Shown here one piece after another: positions 22,915 through 34,698 of a stretch of DNA of 64,000 nt. Origin of the DNA: Pestalotiopsis fici W106-1 (Eukaryota > Ascomycota > Sordariomycetes > Amphisphaeriales > Sporocadaceae); the NCBI RefSeq assembly GCF_000516985.1, contig NW_006917102.1, positions 1,086,643-1,150,642 on the forward strand, written 5' to 3'. The translations under genes and the position numbers were made by a program. Each line of letters begins with the position of its first letter. The stretch's first letter is position 1. The notes beneath the pieces were generated by a model. That model ran no database searches, was not told where the DNA came from, and saw only the letters and a list, made by a program, of their open reading frames with translations.

Positions 22915-25111
22915 ATATCAAAGGACAGCCAGCTGTTCTTTCCACGACCATGAATAAGGACCACCAATGTGGACCAGGGTCTAGTGGGAGGCGTATAGAT
23001 TTCTCCCAAGCTATGACCGTCATGAAATGTTTGAACGAATTTACCCTTTGCGCGCGCCCAACGCGAATACCCCCTTTACAGCGGAGCACAGCAACAAAAG
23101 GCAATGCAATAGATGAGCACAAAAAAAAAGCTCACATCATAGTAACCGGGCTACAGCTAGAGCGACATGATTTGGCTTGTATATAGCAGGCTCTATAAGA
23201 GGCATTTGTTCTCTTTTTAATAAGACGATAGAATTTTACCATGTAAAATTTCTGCAAACGTGGATTGTGCGTCGTTATATGCATGAGTAAATGAATAAAT
23301 CGTCCACTCGCTCTACTTTGATGCTCGAGTGGTGGTAGTGACAAGACAGACTGATGCGCGAATCATTATAGTGTATTCCATCCGAAATGTAACGGTTCAA
23401 CGGCCTCTCTGGCATCCCTATTCATGCTAAATACTAGGCTGATGAGCATCCGGGGGTGCGCAACCTTGGTAGTTATATATTCCGTATGCAAGGTTCAAAT
23501 AAAAATAGACAAGCAAAGAGTGCGATGTGTTTTCACGAAATGCACTGGACACGTGCTCAGTGCCTGAATAGTACCTAATGTAGGTGACTATGTAGCTCCA
23601 GGTATGCGCTAGATACCCCAGATAAGTACATATGTGACGGGAAAGGCTCTCTCTACTTGATCACATGTGCATCATGTATGTCTCTCTGCGCTCAATGTCT
23701 CCATGGTGCATCAAAACGGCTACAGATTGCACATACGTACCTGGATTCCAACCGGTCTGGCAAGGTCTCTATTGTACTACATGCATCGATTATACCAAGG
23801 GTCCCTGACCGAGCAGTGGTCTAAGCGCTCGCAACCCCAGACTCGGCTAAACCTGAAATGTATTTCGGAATGTGTAGCGAGTAACTGGGCACCGGACAGG
23901 CACAGGCACAGGCACAGGCACAAGCTTGCAAGCCTGTGACAGTGACAAGCCTCGAAGCCTGGGCAAGGAAAGAAGGGCCCTTGGGGAGGCCCGCCACAGC
24001 CCCAGCATGCCCGAATGGCAGATGCTTGAGTTGACTTGACAGAAGATAGGACCAAGGACTTTGGGAGAGAGACAGAGGCACCACCCACCCGAGCCCACAT
24101 CCCATCCACCCACCGGACCACACCCCCAAAGATCGACGCCGCCCCCGACCCAGCTGCTGGAGTCTCGGTCTGTGTTGATGACGAATGGGTAGCAAGCTCG
24201 GTCTTTTTTTTCCCTTGTGCTCTTGTTGTTTCTCTCTCTCTCTGTCTGTTGGTGTCTATGTGCCACTAACAATGTACTACTGATTTTGGTGAATGAGAAA
24301 AGAAGGTTCAGCTCAATATTCTCGCCGTTCTCCTGTCTTGTCTCTCTATATTTCTGCATCAGCCTTTTTTTTTTAATTCCCTCTACCTTGATACAGAAAC
24401 CTTGTTTCTTTCTGTTCGTGTCGTCAGGTACATCAATCACCTATCAATCACTATAAAGATACATAGGCACTACACAGCAATAACATCAACAACAACAACA
24501 AGTCCTGGGGGTTTCATCCCTGCCGGCCTGGAACGCTGCAAGCCTTCTTGCCCGTCGTTGATCCAAGGAGGGAAGAGAGAGAGAGAGACGAGGGAGGAGG
24601 AAGAAAAATAATTAGCTGCTCTGCCGCTCACTGCGCGCAACAACTGCAACTTTGACCACGGTTCGGCTCGCCTACCACCAGTACACTGCATAGGTATTGC
24701 AGCAAATCCTCGATTTCCCCGCCGCCGCCTTTAACTGCTTTCTTATATTCTGCCCGATCGCACCCACGGCGGCAAACGGGACAGACAATTCATTCTCGTT
24801 TCACCCAAAAGGCTCCCGTTCACCTCCAGCCGAAGTGTGATTGATTGGGTCTTTACTTTTTTTTCCTTTTCTTTTTTTCCTATTCTTTTCCATCTCTTTT
24901 TGCTGGCGGTTTTCTGAAATCTGCATCGTTGGGGATTGGGAATTGGATTTCCCTAAGCCAGCGTCATTGCACCCAGCCCTGTGGAGCTTCGCCCATACCT
25001 AGGTCTTAATTGATCGCGACATTATTTTCCCATCCTCGCCTCGGTTCCCCATCCTCAGCCCGGCCGCCGCAAGCTTCAATTCGATCCTGTCCATCAGTTT
25101 CGACGAGCAAT
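22915..25111. other. Intergenic region and leader of the SR-protein gene
   Basis: About 2.2 kb with no convincing gene. A short hexanucleotide repeat (ACAGGC, about 4.5 copies) lies at 23896-23922. From about 24200 onward the plus strand is rich in T and CT tracts, as expected of a fungal promoter and leader. Confidence 0.45.
23896..23922. repeat. Short hexanucleotide repeat
   Basis: About 4.5 copies of ACAGGC in direct order. It is too short to suggest function; it is listed as a possible length marker. Confidence 0.8.
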
Positions 25112-27053
25112 ATGACTGAGGTGTCGGCTACGCGTCTCTACTTGGGCAATTTGCCCAAGGGAGGTAAGCTATTCTCTCTCTTTTTGTGTTCCTCCATTGC
25201 CCATCCAGAGCTTGCGCGAGCTCTTCTGCTGTCCTCGAAGGTCTTCTCTGTCTGTGCCGCTCAGCGCGACCAGGAAGCTCCAGCAGCTACCAATGCTCGC
25301 GTTCCAGTATTCCCTACCTACCCTGTCGACAGCTCGTGATTTCATTGCCCCGCCGTACTGACTTGCGAAACCCAGTCACCAAGACCGATGTCGAGGCTCA
25401 CTTTGCGACCCATGGAACCGGCGAGATTACTGAGATCAAGCTCATGAATGGCTTCGGCTTCATCGAATACAAAGATGCAATGGATGCCCGCGACGTTGTT
25501 CCTGGTATGTACTCCCTCTCTGGCTTTCCCGCTGACCACCACCACCATCCAGAAATCCAAACATGCGTTGCTCCTTGGATTCAATGGACTTGTGCTAACA
25601 TGATGCTTCTTCTCTGCAGCCTTCCGTACGTCATGGACTCTTTCTGGCCACCGCAAACCCTGACCCTCCCCGTTGTTCCCCCGGCTAATACAGCGTTACT
25701 CGCAAAGATGGATCCGATTTCATGGGCGAACGATTGACCGTCCAATTCGCTCGTGGCTCTCGCAACCGAGAGGGCTTTGGCACCCATGAGAGAGCACCTC
25801 CTCGCCCGAGACGCACCCCTTACCGGATGCAGATCACTGGACTTCCCAATGATACCAGCTGGCAGGTCTGTTACTACTCCCGTCTACTATCACCTTCTGT
25901 ATCTCGCCCCTGGACCTTCCCCGTGGTTCTCTAGGATATCAGAGCTTAGCGCAGTCGTGGGTCAAGCCATCCATACACGAGGTTCGGCTGAAAGCTCAGG
26001 ATATCACCTTTCATCTTGAGTCCTTGCAGCCCCCTGGTCCGGATGGCTCAACCGGTAGAACGGGTCCGATCTGGACAAGGCGCCCGATAGGACCCTCCTA
26101 CGATGGATTTACTGCTGGTTTAGGACCTCTGGATTGGTGCTTCTGGGCCTCACTCGGTCCTTTGCTGTTATTACTGGAGAAGAAATCACCGGCAACGCGC
26201 CACCACCAATCGCAAATCCATTCCGCTCCTGGGACTACCACTTACTTGGATTCTGGATCTAGGACTTGAAAGACTTTGCCCGTCAATCCAGCCTCGACGT
26301 CGTCTACTCGGAGACCGGCCGCGATGGCAAGGGCAGCGGGTGTGTACACTGTAATATGAGCTTGATGCGATCAGTTGTTAATCGTTGCGCAGGAGCTTTG
26401 TCGAGTTTGAGACGGAAGCCGATCTCAGAACTGCCGTGGAGAAGCTTGACCAGCGCGAATTCAAGGGTCAGCGAGTGACCTGCTTGGCCGATGTTTGTTT
26501 GCCTCAGTATGATTTTTATACTCCCAGCTTGTAAGACTAATAATCTGCACAGATTCAATCCGGCCCCCCTCCCGGTCGCGACCGTTTCCGCTCTCGATCG
26601 CCACGAGGCCGTGGTGGCCCGTACAATGGCGGCCCACCCAACGATTACGAAAGACGCGGACCCCCTCGCGGCTATAGTCCCCGCCGTGAGGATTACCGAG
26701 GTGGCTACCGTGATCGAAGTCCTCGAGGCCCCCGAGATCCTTACTACGACGACCGCGGATATGGACGATCGCCACCCCGACGTGGCCCGCCTATGGAGGA
26801 TTATGGTGCGCCCCGCGGCCGAGGAGGATACGATGACCCCTACCGACGAGATTATGGACCTCCCGAGCCATACCCTAATGGTGGAGGCCGACCTCCGTAT
26901 GAGCGCCCTCCGTACGATGGACCTCCACGTGATTACCCGCCACGCGATCGCGGCTTTGGTCCACGCGACGGTGGTTACCCTCGTGGCGGCGAAGATTACC
27001 GCAGAGGCGGCGGCGGCGGCGGCGGCGGCGGAGGTGGTGGAGGATACTGGTAA
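25112..27053 (+). CDS. srp2: SR-type splicing factor with two RRMs (Srp2-like)
   Basis: An RNA-binding pre-mRNA splicing factor. Seven exons give 340 aa: 25112-25163, 25376-25504, 25620-25625, 25708-25865, 26263-26339, 26393-26492 and 26553-27053. RRM1 (about 8-76) contains LYLGNLPKG (RNP2) and NGFGFIEY (RNP1). RRM2 (about 100-172) begins RMQITGLPNDTSWQDLKDFARQ and holds GSFVEFE. The tail (about 175-340) is rich in Arg, Gly, Pro and Tyr with RS dipeptides and a glycine run before the final YW, resembling an RS/RGG hybrid tail. The 6-nt third exon adds two residues and yields VVPAFHGSDFMGERL, which aligns without a gap to the end of RRM1 in SR proteins. Intron 4 is long (397 nt). The protein presumably acts in the nucleus. 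The symbol is given by resemblance to fission yeast Srp2 and is less certain than the family. Confidence 0.88.
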
Positions 27054-28059
27054 TTCTTTCCACTTCCCTTTGAGGGGTCATCCCTTACTTTGTCTAGATC
27101 AATCGCCGCCTCAAATTATTTTTTATTTTTCGACATCAGGGCGAAAAAAAAATCAGCAACAACAAAACTGAACATTCGAACGTGGGCACTGACAAAGTTC
27201 TACGTCACCCGTACCAAGGCAAACTGACGACAATTGAATGAGATGCTTTTCTTTCTTTCTTTTTTTTCTATCTGTATTCTTTTCTTCGTGAGGCAAAAAT
27301 GGAATAGGGATTCTGTTTCAACATTTTATGGTTTGCAGGGACACAGCACGATTTTTTGGACCTTGAAAAGTTTCAGCTTGGTATTTTTCTTCTTTCAAAC
27401 GAGGTCGACTGTATAATGGAATCATACTTCACTGCTTCTGTACGCTTGATGCCGTGTATAACGAGAATGAAAAATACTTTGGAAAATAACGTTAAAAGTC
27501 ATGATTATGCAGTGCGTTTTCTTGCCAGTGCTCTAGACAAATCGCGACTTTAGCTGACGCACGTGTCCAATGTCTCCCTCGTCTAAAAGTGTTTGGGGAA
27601 AGGGGTAAAACTGATTAATTATAATATCTCTTCTATACTCCCTCCATCCACTTGATTGACTGCCTGCCTGCTTGTTATATGGGTACTCGAGCAAAAGCAA
27701 TACAAATTTCGAACCTCTTTTTTCCATTGGCTTCAAAGATTACCACTTGAAGAAAACGCCATTGCTATGCAGGATAGATAAAGGAAACCCAACCCCCCCC
27801 CCTGTTTCTGATGATGCAAAAAGGACTCTTGACTCGTCGCTCTCTTTCGTCACTTCGTCCCACGTATCGGTATTCTAGGCCGGTGCTCGGAATTCTTCAT
27901 GTTTGATTCAAGAATCACTTGCGAGGAATTGCCTGGGAGTTATTCCAAATATAACATCTACTAGCTCATCAAGAAGGGTATATACCAGATGCGTGCTGAG
28001 GAAAACATTAGCACAAAGGGGTCCCGTGTCTATGCAGCGCGGGAACAGGAGCAATCAAC
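27054..28059. other. Intergenic region between convergent genes
   Basis: This holds the 3' ends of the SR-protein and Mdm1-like genes. It is AT-rich near 27240-27420, with a C run near 27793-27801. No ORF is convincing. Confidence 0.5.
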
Positions 28060-31000
28060 TTACTTTAGTCTTTCATTATTGAGGGTAGCAAAGAGCCTCC
28101 GACTTGCGGCTTGAGCATTCAGCCGTCCCACGACACTACCCGCCAGGTCGGGGATGAGCGTGGCCAGCATCAAGCCCGCCTCGCGCCTCGTCTTGGCCTT
28201 TTCCGCATTTGTACGGAAGGCTTTGTTTTTCTTCATCTCGCCGTCGGGCCACATGCTGTCCTTGAGCAGGCCAATGTATTTGAGAATGGCGTCTTCCTGC
28301 ACAAGGACTTTGATATTGTCACGTACTTTGCGCTCCACTGTGCCGCCGAGCAACTGGTGGAGCACGACCACCACGGCGCGGCCACGCAGCCAATTGTTGC
28401 CTCGGTTCAGCTCAAAGATTTCCAGGAATATGTCACAGATGGGTTTGATAAAAGGCTCAAGCTCCTTGTTCTCGAAAGCATTTAGTTCAGCTTCCGCCTC
28501 GGCTGCCGTAAGAGCATCTTCGCCCACGTTGAGTGGCAATGGCACCATGTGTGTGTTCAGCTGGCTGGTTGCGGCTGCAATCAGATTCTGGCCGGCCACC
28601 GAGAGTTGATCGAGAACTGGTATGTTGCCAAGTATGTCCTCCATTCCGTCCGTTACCGAGTCATAGAATCTGGTCATCATGTCCTTCTTGTCTTCGCGCG
28701 AGATAAGATCCTCGCCCTCCTTAATGACACTTTGCGACAAGAAAGCACGCAGGTCGCGAGAGCGGCAAACTTCAGGAAGCCGTAAAAGTTGCTGCAGATA
28801 CTGCTCGAGCGCTTGCTGGCGTTTACGCAGAAACTCGCTCTGCAGCTTCATCATGACCCGTCTCCGTGGAAAGTCCAAGTCTCGGACCGAGGGATATCTA
28901 TGCCGAAGCTTTTGGTGCAGCTCGTGGAACTCGCTATAACGCCTCGTGACAATCCATGTGGCGGCCGGCATCTTCTCGCCGGCCACACGCTGGACCTCTA
29001 TCACGTATAGCGCAAACTCCTTGCCGTCATCTTCTCGTCCCACCTGGATCGCTTTGATGCTAATGGACGAACGACCATAAAGACTGTTGTCGCTCTCCTG
29101 AACGACGTATTGCTGCCTTTGTAACTCCTTCCGCCTGAGCTCTCTTTGAAGACTCCCTTTTGATTTCCTCAGGATGCGCAATTCGGCCGTATTGTTGGTC
29201 AGCTCCGCCTTCTTCATCAGCGAGTCGAGCACAGCTTCCTGCGCGACAAGTCGGTCAATAGCGTTTGTAAGTACAGTGATTGCTTCAGCTAGGCCTAAAT
29301 CGCCTGGTGCCGCTTCGTGTACTTCATCCTCAGGGTTTCCTGTTTCTTCAGAAGGGTCGTCTCCATCCTCGGCCAGGAACTTATCCTCGTCGCCAAACAA
29401 GTCGTTATCTTCAAAGACGCCAATTCGAGACGCTGCGCTCACAAGACCCAATGATGACAGACTGGGCTTGCCCACCTCCTTTCCAGACGAAGAAGGACCG
29501 GATCGTTGCAGGTCCACAGATCCACGCGCCGAATCGTTGTCGTTGCCAGGGAAGAGACTGGCTGACCCATCCTCATCACCAAACAATGACTCACGAAGAT
29601 CCTCGGCCGTCCGAGGTCTTTCAGTTTCCATGATGTTGTTCAGCGCCTCTTCCATAGCCTGCACCACCCGATTATCGGGAGCAGGATTTGTAGGATCCTG
29701 ATCCAGGCTTTGAATCGAGTCACCCATGGGGTCATGCTCCAAATCATCATCGTCGAATAGGGGCGCACCGGCAGGCTCATCAAGAGAGCGCCGACCCATG
29801 AGCCGATCAGGACTATGGCTACCATTAACAGCCTGCCGCAAATCTGTAGCCGACAGGCCACGCCTTGCTTGTGCATTCAGTCGAGGGTTCAGCCTGGCGA
29901 CAGAGGTTGGTGCAGGTTTAATTGGTTGGTATGATGTAGATGCTCTGGCCAAAGGGGGGCTGGCTGGCCTAGGCGGCAGTGGTGGTGGAAGCAAGGAGAC
30001 GGTTTTCTTTGATGCTTCTTCAGATGCCAAACATTTATACCATAGATCGGATTTTTTGAATGGTTGAAAATATTTTGATTGCATCTCCTCGAGCACGACA
30101 CTTTGCGCCCGCAAAACTGCACGTCTCGCTCTGAAGTACTGTTCAGGGGTAGCACCTTTGCCAGCCTCCAAGAAGTTTCGAATCGCCTTTCTTGATGATT
30201 CCGGCACTTTGAGCTCAGGTTTTGACATGTATGCCTGTTCTATCTGGGCGAGGTCGAGGCGGTCAGAGTATGTCCAAGGCGGGAGTGTTGATGGTAATTG
30301 CTCATTTTCTGGTCCATCGTCTTCGAGGGGATTGCGGAATCCATCGACAACCAACCAAAATTGTACCAGAGGCATCATTTTTTGTCTATCCATGTACTCC
30401 ATGAAGTATGACAAGCCTGAAGTGTCTCGCAGCAGATCGGCCAAGCGGGCATGCTCTAGACGAGAGCTCTCTGAAGGCGGAGAGTTATTCGCGAAATTGG
30501 GCATGGGTCTTCGATCGCCTCCTGCAGCAAGTTGATGAACTCTCTGGTCCAGTAATCTTTTGCCCATCTCTAGTCGCCTCATATATACTTGATCTTGCCC
30601 CTCCTGCTCAGAGTCTTTTCTCAACTGGCTTGCGACCTCACTCCTAAATCTCCTGGCATCAGAGAGATTGTTCACTCTCCTGATGTTCCTGATCCACTTT
30701 TCGAACCTCCTCTCACCGTCCCCGGGCGAGAGCTTTGGAAATGTCAAGGCCGCTTTGCTACGGCTTTTGGGATTGGGGCTTGCATGAGTATCCAGCGCCG
30801 CTCTCAGCTTCTTGACAGTAGACCGATCCTGCAGCATGGTCCGTCCATAATTCTCCATGATCTGGTTCCAAGTATCCGGTTGGCTCAGCATGGTTATGAC
30901 GGGATGAAGCACTGCACAGCCCACAATCTCGCGCACGATGCTTGAAACTGCTCGGCTGTTAAGAGTGCTCTGTGGCAACACTTTGGGGAGTATGCCGGCA

Positions 31001-31719
31001 ACAATCTTGCGCAAGTGTTCCTGCTGCATCATCTTTGGGTCTGAATAGGCCAGGCTGGCGGCCGCATGCAGTTTGCCCTCCTTGTACTTTGCAGCGATGG
31101 CGAGGTCCAGCTCTTCCGTCTCGGTCACGGACTTGTTCAGCTTCCTGCCTCTCACTGCCCGTTCCGCATCGTTGAAGTCCCGAAAGTGCGCCGTCAAGAT
31201 GGGCACGATCCGGCTCGTAATCACATCCACCAGATCAACGTCCAGCAGGCGATTGCGAATATTGGCCAGCGCGATCCTCACAACCTTGTCGACCTCGTTG
31301 GCAAAAACCGGGTTGCTGCTAATGTGTGCGTACCAAGACTTGACAAAGTCCCGGAGAATCATGCGGAGCAGTTCGTCGAGGGCGTGCGAGATGCGCCGCG
31401 AATCCGGATACAGGGGCGCGGGCTCGTAGATTTGGCGGACTCGGAGCGAGCTCGTCTCCCTCCGCCAGGCAAGGGGCCCCACGAACTCGACGGCCCGCGG
31501 CCTCGCAGATCGATTTCGCCGAACATGGTTGTTGTAGTAGGCGGCACCCCCGCGCGACGTGAGCAATATGAGGGCAAACACGGAGACGATGGTCAGGAGA
31601 CAGCCGGCAACAAAGGCGTAGCCAGCCCACCGGAGGGCCGGGAGCCAGGCGATGGCGTAGCCCCAGGCTACGAAGCAGACGAGCCCGGCGGCGGCGACGT
31701 CTCTGCCCTGGAGGACCAT
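28060..31719 (-). CDS. MDM1: Mdm1-type sorting nexin (PXA-RGS-PX-nexin C)
   Basis: An intronless protein of 1219 aa. The frame is open to a GTG at 31743, but the first ATG is at 31719 (MVLQGRDVAAAG). Two hydrophobic segments near residues 8-55 (GLVCFVAWGYAIAWLPAL, then YAFVAGCLLTIVSVFALILL) anchor it in a membrane. A PXA domain follows (about 110-300). An RGS-like domain lies at about 430-560 (LADLLRDTSGLSYFMEYMDRQ to FKKSDLWYKCLAS), a long acidic linker at about 640-830, a PX domain at about 890-995 (ARRYSEF-type core, TRRYSEFHELHQKLRHRYP) and a nexin C domain at about 1090-1200. This order defines the Mdm1/SNX13-14-25 group, which in yeast tethers ER to the vacuole and affects lipid metabolism. 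The call is secure; the role is taken from the family. Confidence 0.93.
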   Translation of the reverse strand: MVLQGRDVAAAGLVCFVAWGYAIAWLPALRWAGYAFVAGCLLTIVSVFALILLTSRGGAAYYNNHVRRNRSARPRAVEFVGPLAWRRETSSLRVRQIYEPAPLYPDSRRISHALDELLRMILRDFVKSWYAHISSNPVFANEVDKVVRIALANIRNRLLDVDLVDVITSRIVPILTAHFRDFNDAERAVRGRKLNKSVTETEELDLAIAAKYKEGKLHAAASLAYSDPKMMQQEHLRKIVAGILPKVLPQSTLNSRAVSSIVREIVGCAVLHPVITMLSQPDTWNQIMENYGRTMLQDRSTVKKLRAALDTHASPNPKSRSKAALTFPKLSPGDGERRFEKWIRNIRRVNNLSDARRFRSEVASQLRKDSEQEGQDQVYMRRLEMGKRLLDQRVHQLAAGGDRRPMPNFANNSPPSESSRLEHARLADLLRDTSGLSYFMEYMDRQKMMPLVQFWLVVDGFRNPLEDDGPENEQLPSTLPPWTYSDRLDLAQIEQAYMSKPELKVPESSRKAIRNFLEAGKGATPEQYFRARRAVLRAQSVVLEEMQSKYFQPFKKSDLWYKCLASEEASKKTVSLLPPPLPPRPASPPLARASTSYQPIKPAPTSVARLNPRLNAQARRGLSATDLRQAVNGSHSPDRLMGRRSLDEPAGAPLFDDDDLEHDPMGDSIQSLDQDPTNPAPDNRVVQAMEEALNNIMETERPRTAEDLRESLFGDEDGSASLFPGNDNDSARGSVDLQRSGPSSSGKEVGKPSLSSLGLVSAASRIGVFEDNDLFGDEDKFLAEDGDDPSEETGNPEDEVHEAAPGDLGLAEAITVLTNAIDRLVAQEAVLDSLMKKAELTNNTAELRILRKSKGSLQRELRRKELQRQQYVVQESDNSLYGRSSISIKAIQVGREDDGKEFALYVIEVQRVAGEKMPAATWIVTRRYSEFHELHQKLRHRYPSVRDLDFPRRRVMMKLQSEFLRKRQQALEQYLQQLLRLPEVCRSRDLRAFLSQSVIKEGEDLISREDKKDMMTRFYDSVTDGMEDILGNIPVLDQLSVAGQNLIAAATSQLNTHMVPLPLNVGEDALTAAEAEAELNAFENKELEPFIKPICDIFLEIFELNRGNNWLRGRAVVVVLHQLLGGTVERKVRDNIKVLVQEDAILKYIGLLKDSMWPDGEMKKNKAFRTNAEKAKTRREAGLMLATLIPDLAGSVVGRLNAQAASRRLFATLNNERLK

Positions 31720-32984
31720 GGTATGCCGGTCGTCATCTGGCACTGGGCGTCATGGGGAAGTAGCAGCAAGCCTGGAAGATGTCTTGAAGAAGCAGAAGCA
31801 AGAAATCGGGTGTGTTTTGTTTGTTGTGTCATTGTCTCGGAGACTAAACTACAGCTGCCGGTCGTCGTCACACTACATGCATTTACCTGTATTAACCTGA
31901 CCTGCCTTATGCCCAGGGAGCTTAGGTCGCAGCTTGGCTTATCGGCCGGGTGACTTACAGCGGCTGGGGCGCTATCTGTTGTGCAATAGTGGGGCCTTAG
32001 GAGGTCACTTTACCCATCATAGAGGAAGAGGGTCGCGTAGCGGTGAATCAAATGTGGAATTCTCTTCTACACTACATACCTAGAGGAGGGGCACCCAGTA
32101 CCTTTTCCGTGAGTCGACAGAACCAAACAAAGAAGATGGCAGGGTTGTTTCTTTCAAAGGCACGTGTATATGTAGTCTGAATATGGCAATATCTACAGCG
32201 GGAATGCCCAACTTGGAATCATTGCAGTCCTGGCTGCAATATCATACAAGGATAACGTCTAGCGTTTACTTAACCCACCCGCAGTGGTTGATATTACGCT
32301 CGGCAACACCCTTTTACCTGGGAAGAAAATTCATCATGACTGAGACCGATTCCTTGAAGCTAACAAATAGCCATGTCTAAATTTCAACGCGGCCACCATC
32401 AGTCTCATACAAGGCGGTGACGGACTCTTGCTGCACATTCTTGGTAGCGGCTCTATTAATAGCTGTTGGGGGGTGGTAAAGCACGTCTGAATGTATAGAC
32501 ATGGCCGAGTCAAGGTGGGATATATACATGTGCAATCACGATCAGAGATAAGTTATATAGATGTGGGGTATCATTGCTTTTATTCATTTGCTCACTGATC
32601 GCTCGAGGACTTTACTGTGTATTCGCTCGCAGCGTCAGGAGGGGGTATATGTTTGTTCTTTTCCATCAACGTGTTAGAAAACCGACCTCCATCAGATGTT
32701 GACCTGTGTAAGTTCCAAAAGACGTCCTTCCTCATGCGTGGGTGCCAACTCGAGACAACGACCACCAGTATCGATTCCATCCCCATCACTCGGCGTACCT
32801 TTGAGATCAGTGACACGCCCAAGATCATATCACAAGTGAACCCATCATCACTTCACATATCGATGATCACGCGCAAAGCATCACACCCATGTATCACCCG
32901 CGCATCCATTCACTTCTTCATGACATCACTCACACGAGGAGCAACTCGGATAACACATCACGGCACCACTCACACAAGGCGCAA
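31720..32984. other. Intergenic region
   Basis: Upstream of the Mdm1-like gene and downstream of the permease gene. The open frame at 32617-33006 overlaps the permease 3' end in antisense and has no recognisable content. No RNA gene is seen. Confidence 0.45.
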
Positions 32985-34698
32985 TCAAGTCGGCGGGCCC
33001 TTGTAGTGCTTGCGGCCCCAGGCAACGTACCAGATGATGGAAATGGCCGTAAACGCAACGAACACGACCGAGGCGTAGTTCATGGTTGCAGCATCTACCG
33101 GAATGTAGGATGGCATGCAAAAGAGCGGGATGGCGAGAAGAGACCAACCTAACATATGTCAGCACACGGGAGACTGGTGAGGACACGAATACGTACATAG
33201 TGAGATAATGTTGCAAACCAATCCAAACTTGCCCATGTAGAAGCTGCCAGTCTTGATAGTCTCGCGGCGGTCAATCAGACTGACAGCAATGGGAACAGCA
33301 TAGGCAGTTGTCAAGGCAATGACACCAACACCCGAAAAGGCATTGAAAGCGGCAGACGATCCAAAGTAGATGACGCCAAGGATAATTTGGACAACCATGC
33401 TCAGCATCATTGCGTTCACGGGAACATCGAGCTTGGGGTGGACCACCTTCCACAGACCAGATCCAGGAATGGCACCATCGCGTGCAAAGGCCCAGATGCA
33501 GCGGGACGCAGCAGTGGTGCAGCCAATACCGCAGATAAGTGCCAAAATAATGAGTGGGATCAAGAGAGCAAACGTGCCTCCAGGTGAACCAACCGCACTC
33601 TTAATGATGGTGGGAACCGGTTGGCCAGAGGCCAGCGCAACGAGCTCGCTAATATCGGGAAGGACGAAGACGAGGGGGATCATAAACATGAAGCCGGCAA
33701 TCGTGTTGAGGCAGACGGTGAGGACCATGGCCTTGGGGACTTGGGTAGCAGGTGCTCGTACTTCTTCACACATCCTGAGTTATCAAGGTTAGCCAATCGA
33801 GTTCTTCGCAGCGATAGAATATCGGATCACTGTTAGCTTACGAGATGATCATGCCAGTGGATGAAGTAGCATATGCTGCTTGCAAAAGACCAATCATGAA
33901 AGACCATCCAGGAATCCATCCAGAACTGACTTCGAAGTGTGTGAAAACGAATTCGGCAGATCGGTAGCCATTCTTTGCTATGGCGAGAACGCAGACCATG
34001 ATGGCAATAACACCAGCTAGGGTCCAGAAGATGGCAAAAGTCTGGTTTTGTACTTGTCAGATGCTAGACAGGATCGCATAGGCACTGAGTTGACTTACAT
34101 CAAGAAGGGGGAGCCACTTGTTGCAGAGAGAAGACACTGCATTACACAGCAATGTGATTCCCAAGAAGATGAGGAAGACTTGGTAGGCCTCTCCGGCAAA
34201 GACTGGTTCTCCTTCGGATGTTTCGAAAACGTTGATACACGCGACGAGGAACGTGGCAGTACCAAAATTGACAGCCAAAGTGATGGTGACATTGCCGACG
34301 ACGTAGAGCCAGCCACAAATCCAAGCAGCGAGATTACGCCAGGCCGGTGGTGCCAGCATCCACGTCTGATAATAGACGCCTCCAGCTGTCGGGTATACAG
34401 AGGTAATTTCTCCAAGCGAAACGGCCACGCAGATGATGATGAGGGAGACGCCCAGCCAACCCCAGATAATGTCGACGGGACCACCACCATTGAGAGGATA
34501 GTACATGGTTGTTGCCAGTCCATAAGGAATTGCAGCAAGCACAAACGACATGAAAGCAACCTGGAGTGTCGATCGGTTTCGTGAAAGTTCTGGTGTGTAG
34601 CCTAGAGTTCCCAGCAACTCATCGGCTGAGCCAAATTCGCTCTCCTCGCCGGAACGAGCCATGTCGGCAGAGTTGACTTGTTCCTGCTTGAGACCCAT
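32985..34698 (-). CDS. APC-superfamily amino acid/GABA/choline permease
   Basis: Four exons (34698-34099, 34041-33842, 33774-33197, 33148-32985) give 513 aa. Introns are bounded by GTAAGT, GTAAGC and GTACGT donors with TAG or CAG acceptors, and phases agree throughout. The cytosolic N-terminus includes LGYTPELSRNRSTLQVAF, then the first membrane helix; GGPVDIIWGWL, SLGEITSVYPTAGGVYYQTWML and ICGWLYVVGN are consensus segments of the amino acid/choline transporter (ACT) family. MCEEVRAPATQVPKAM is the typical conserved loop before a later helix, and ASRCIWAFARDGAIPGS is another family hallmark. About twelve helices are expected. The protein ends YVAWGRKHYKGPPT. It most likely imports a small amino compound at the plasma membrane; choosing between GABA, choline and amino acids is not possible from sequence reading alone. 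Confidence 0.92.

Noticed and set aside
31720..31743. GTG-initiated extension of the Mdm1-like protein
   Set aside because: A TGA lies just upstream in frame and the first ATG is at 31719; nuclear genes normally start at ATG.
31066..31953. 295-codon ORF antisense to the Mdm1-like gene start
   Set aside because: It overlaps a secure gene in antisense and is low complexity; there is no independent evidence.
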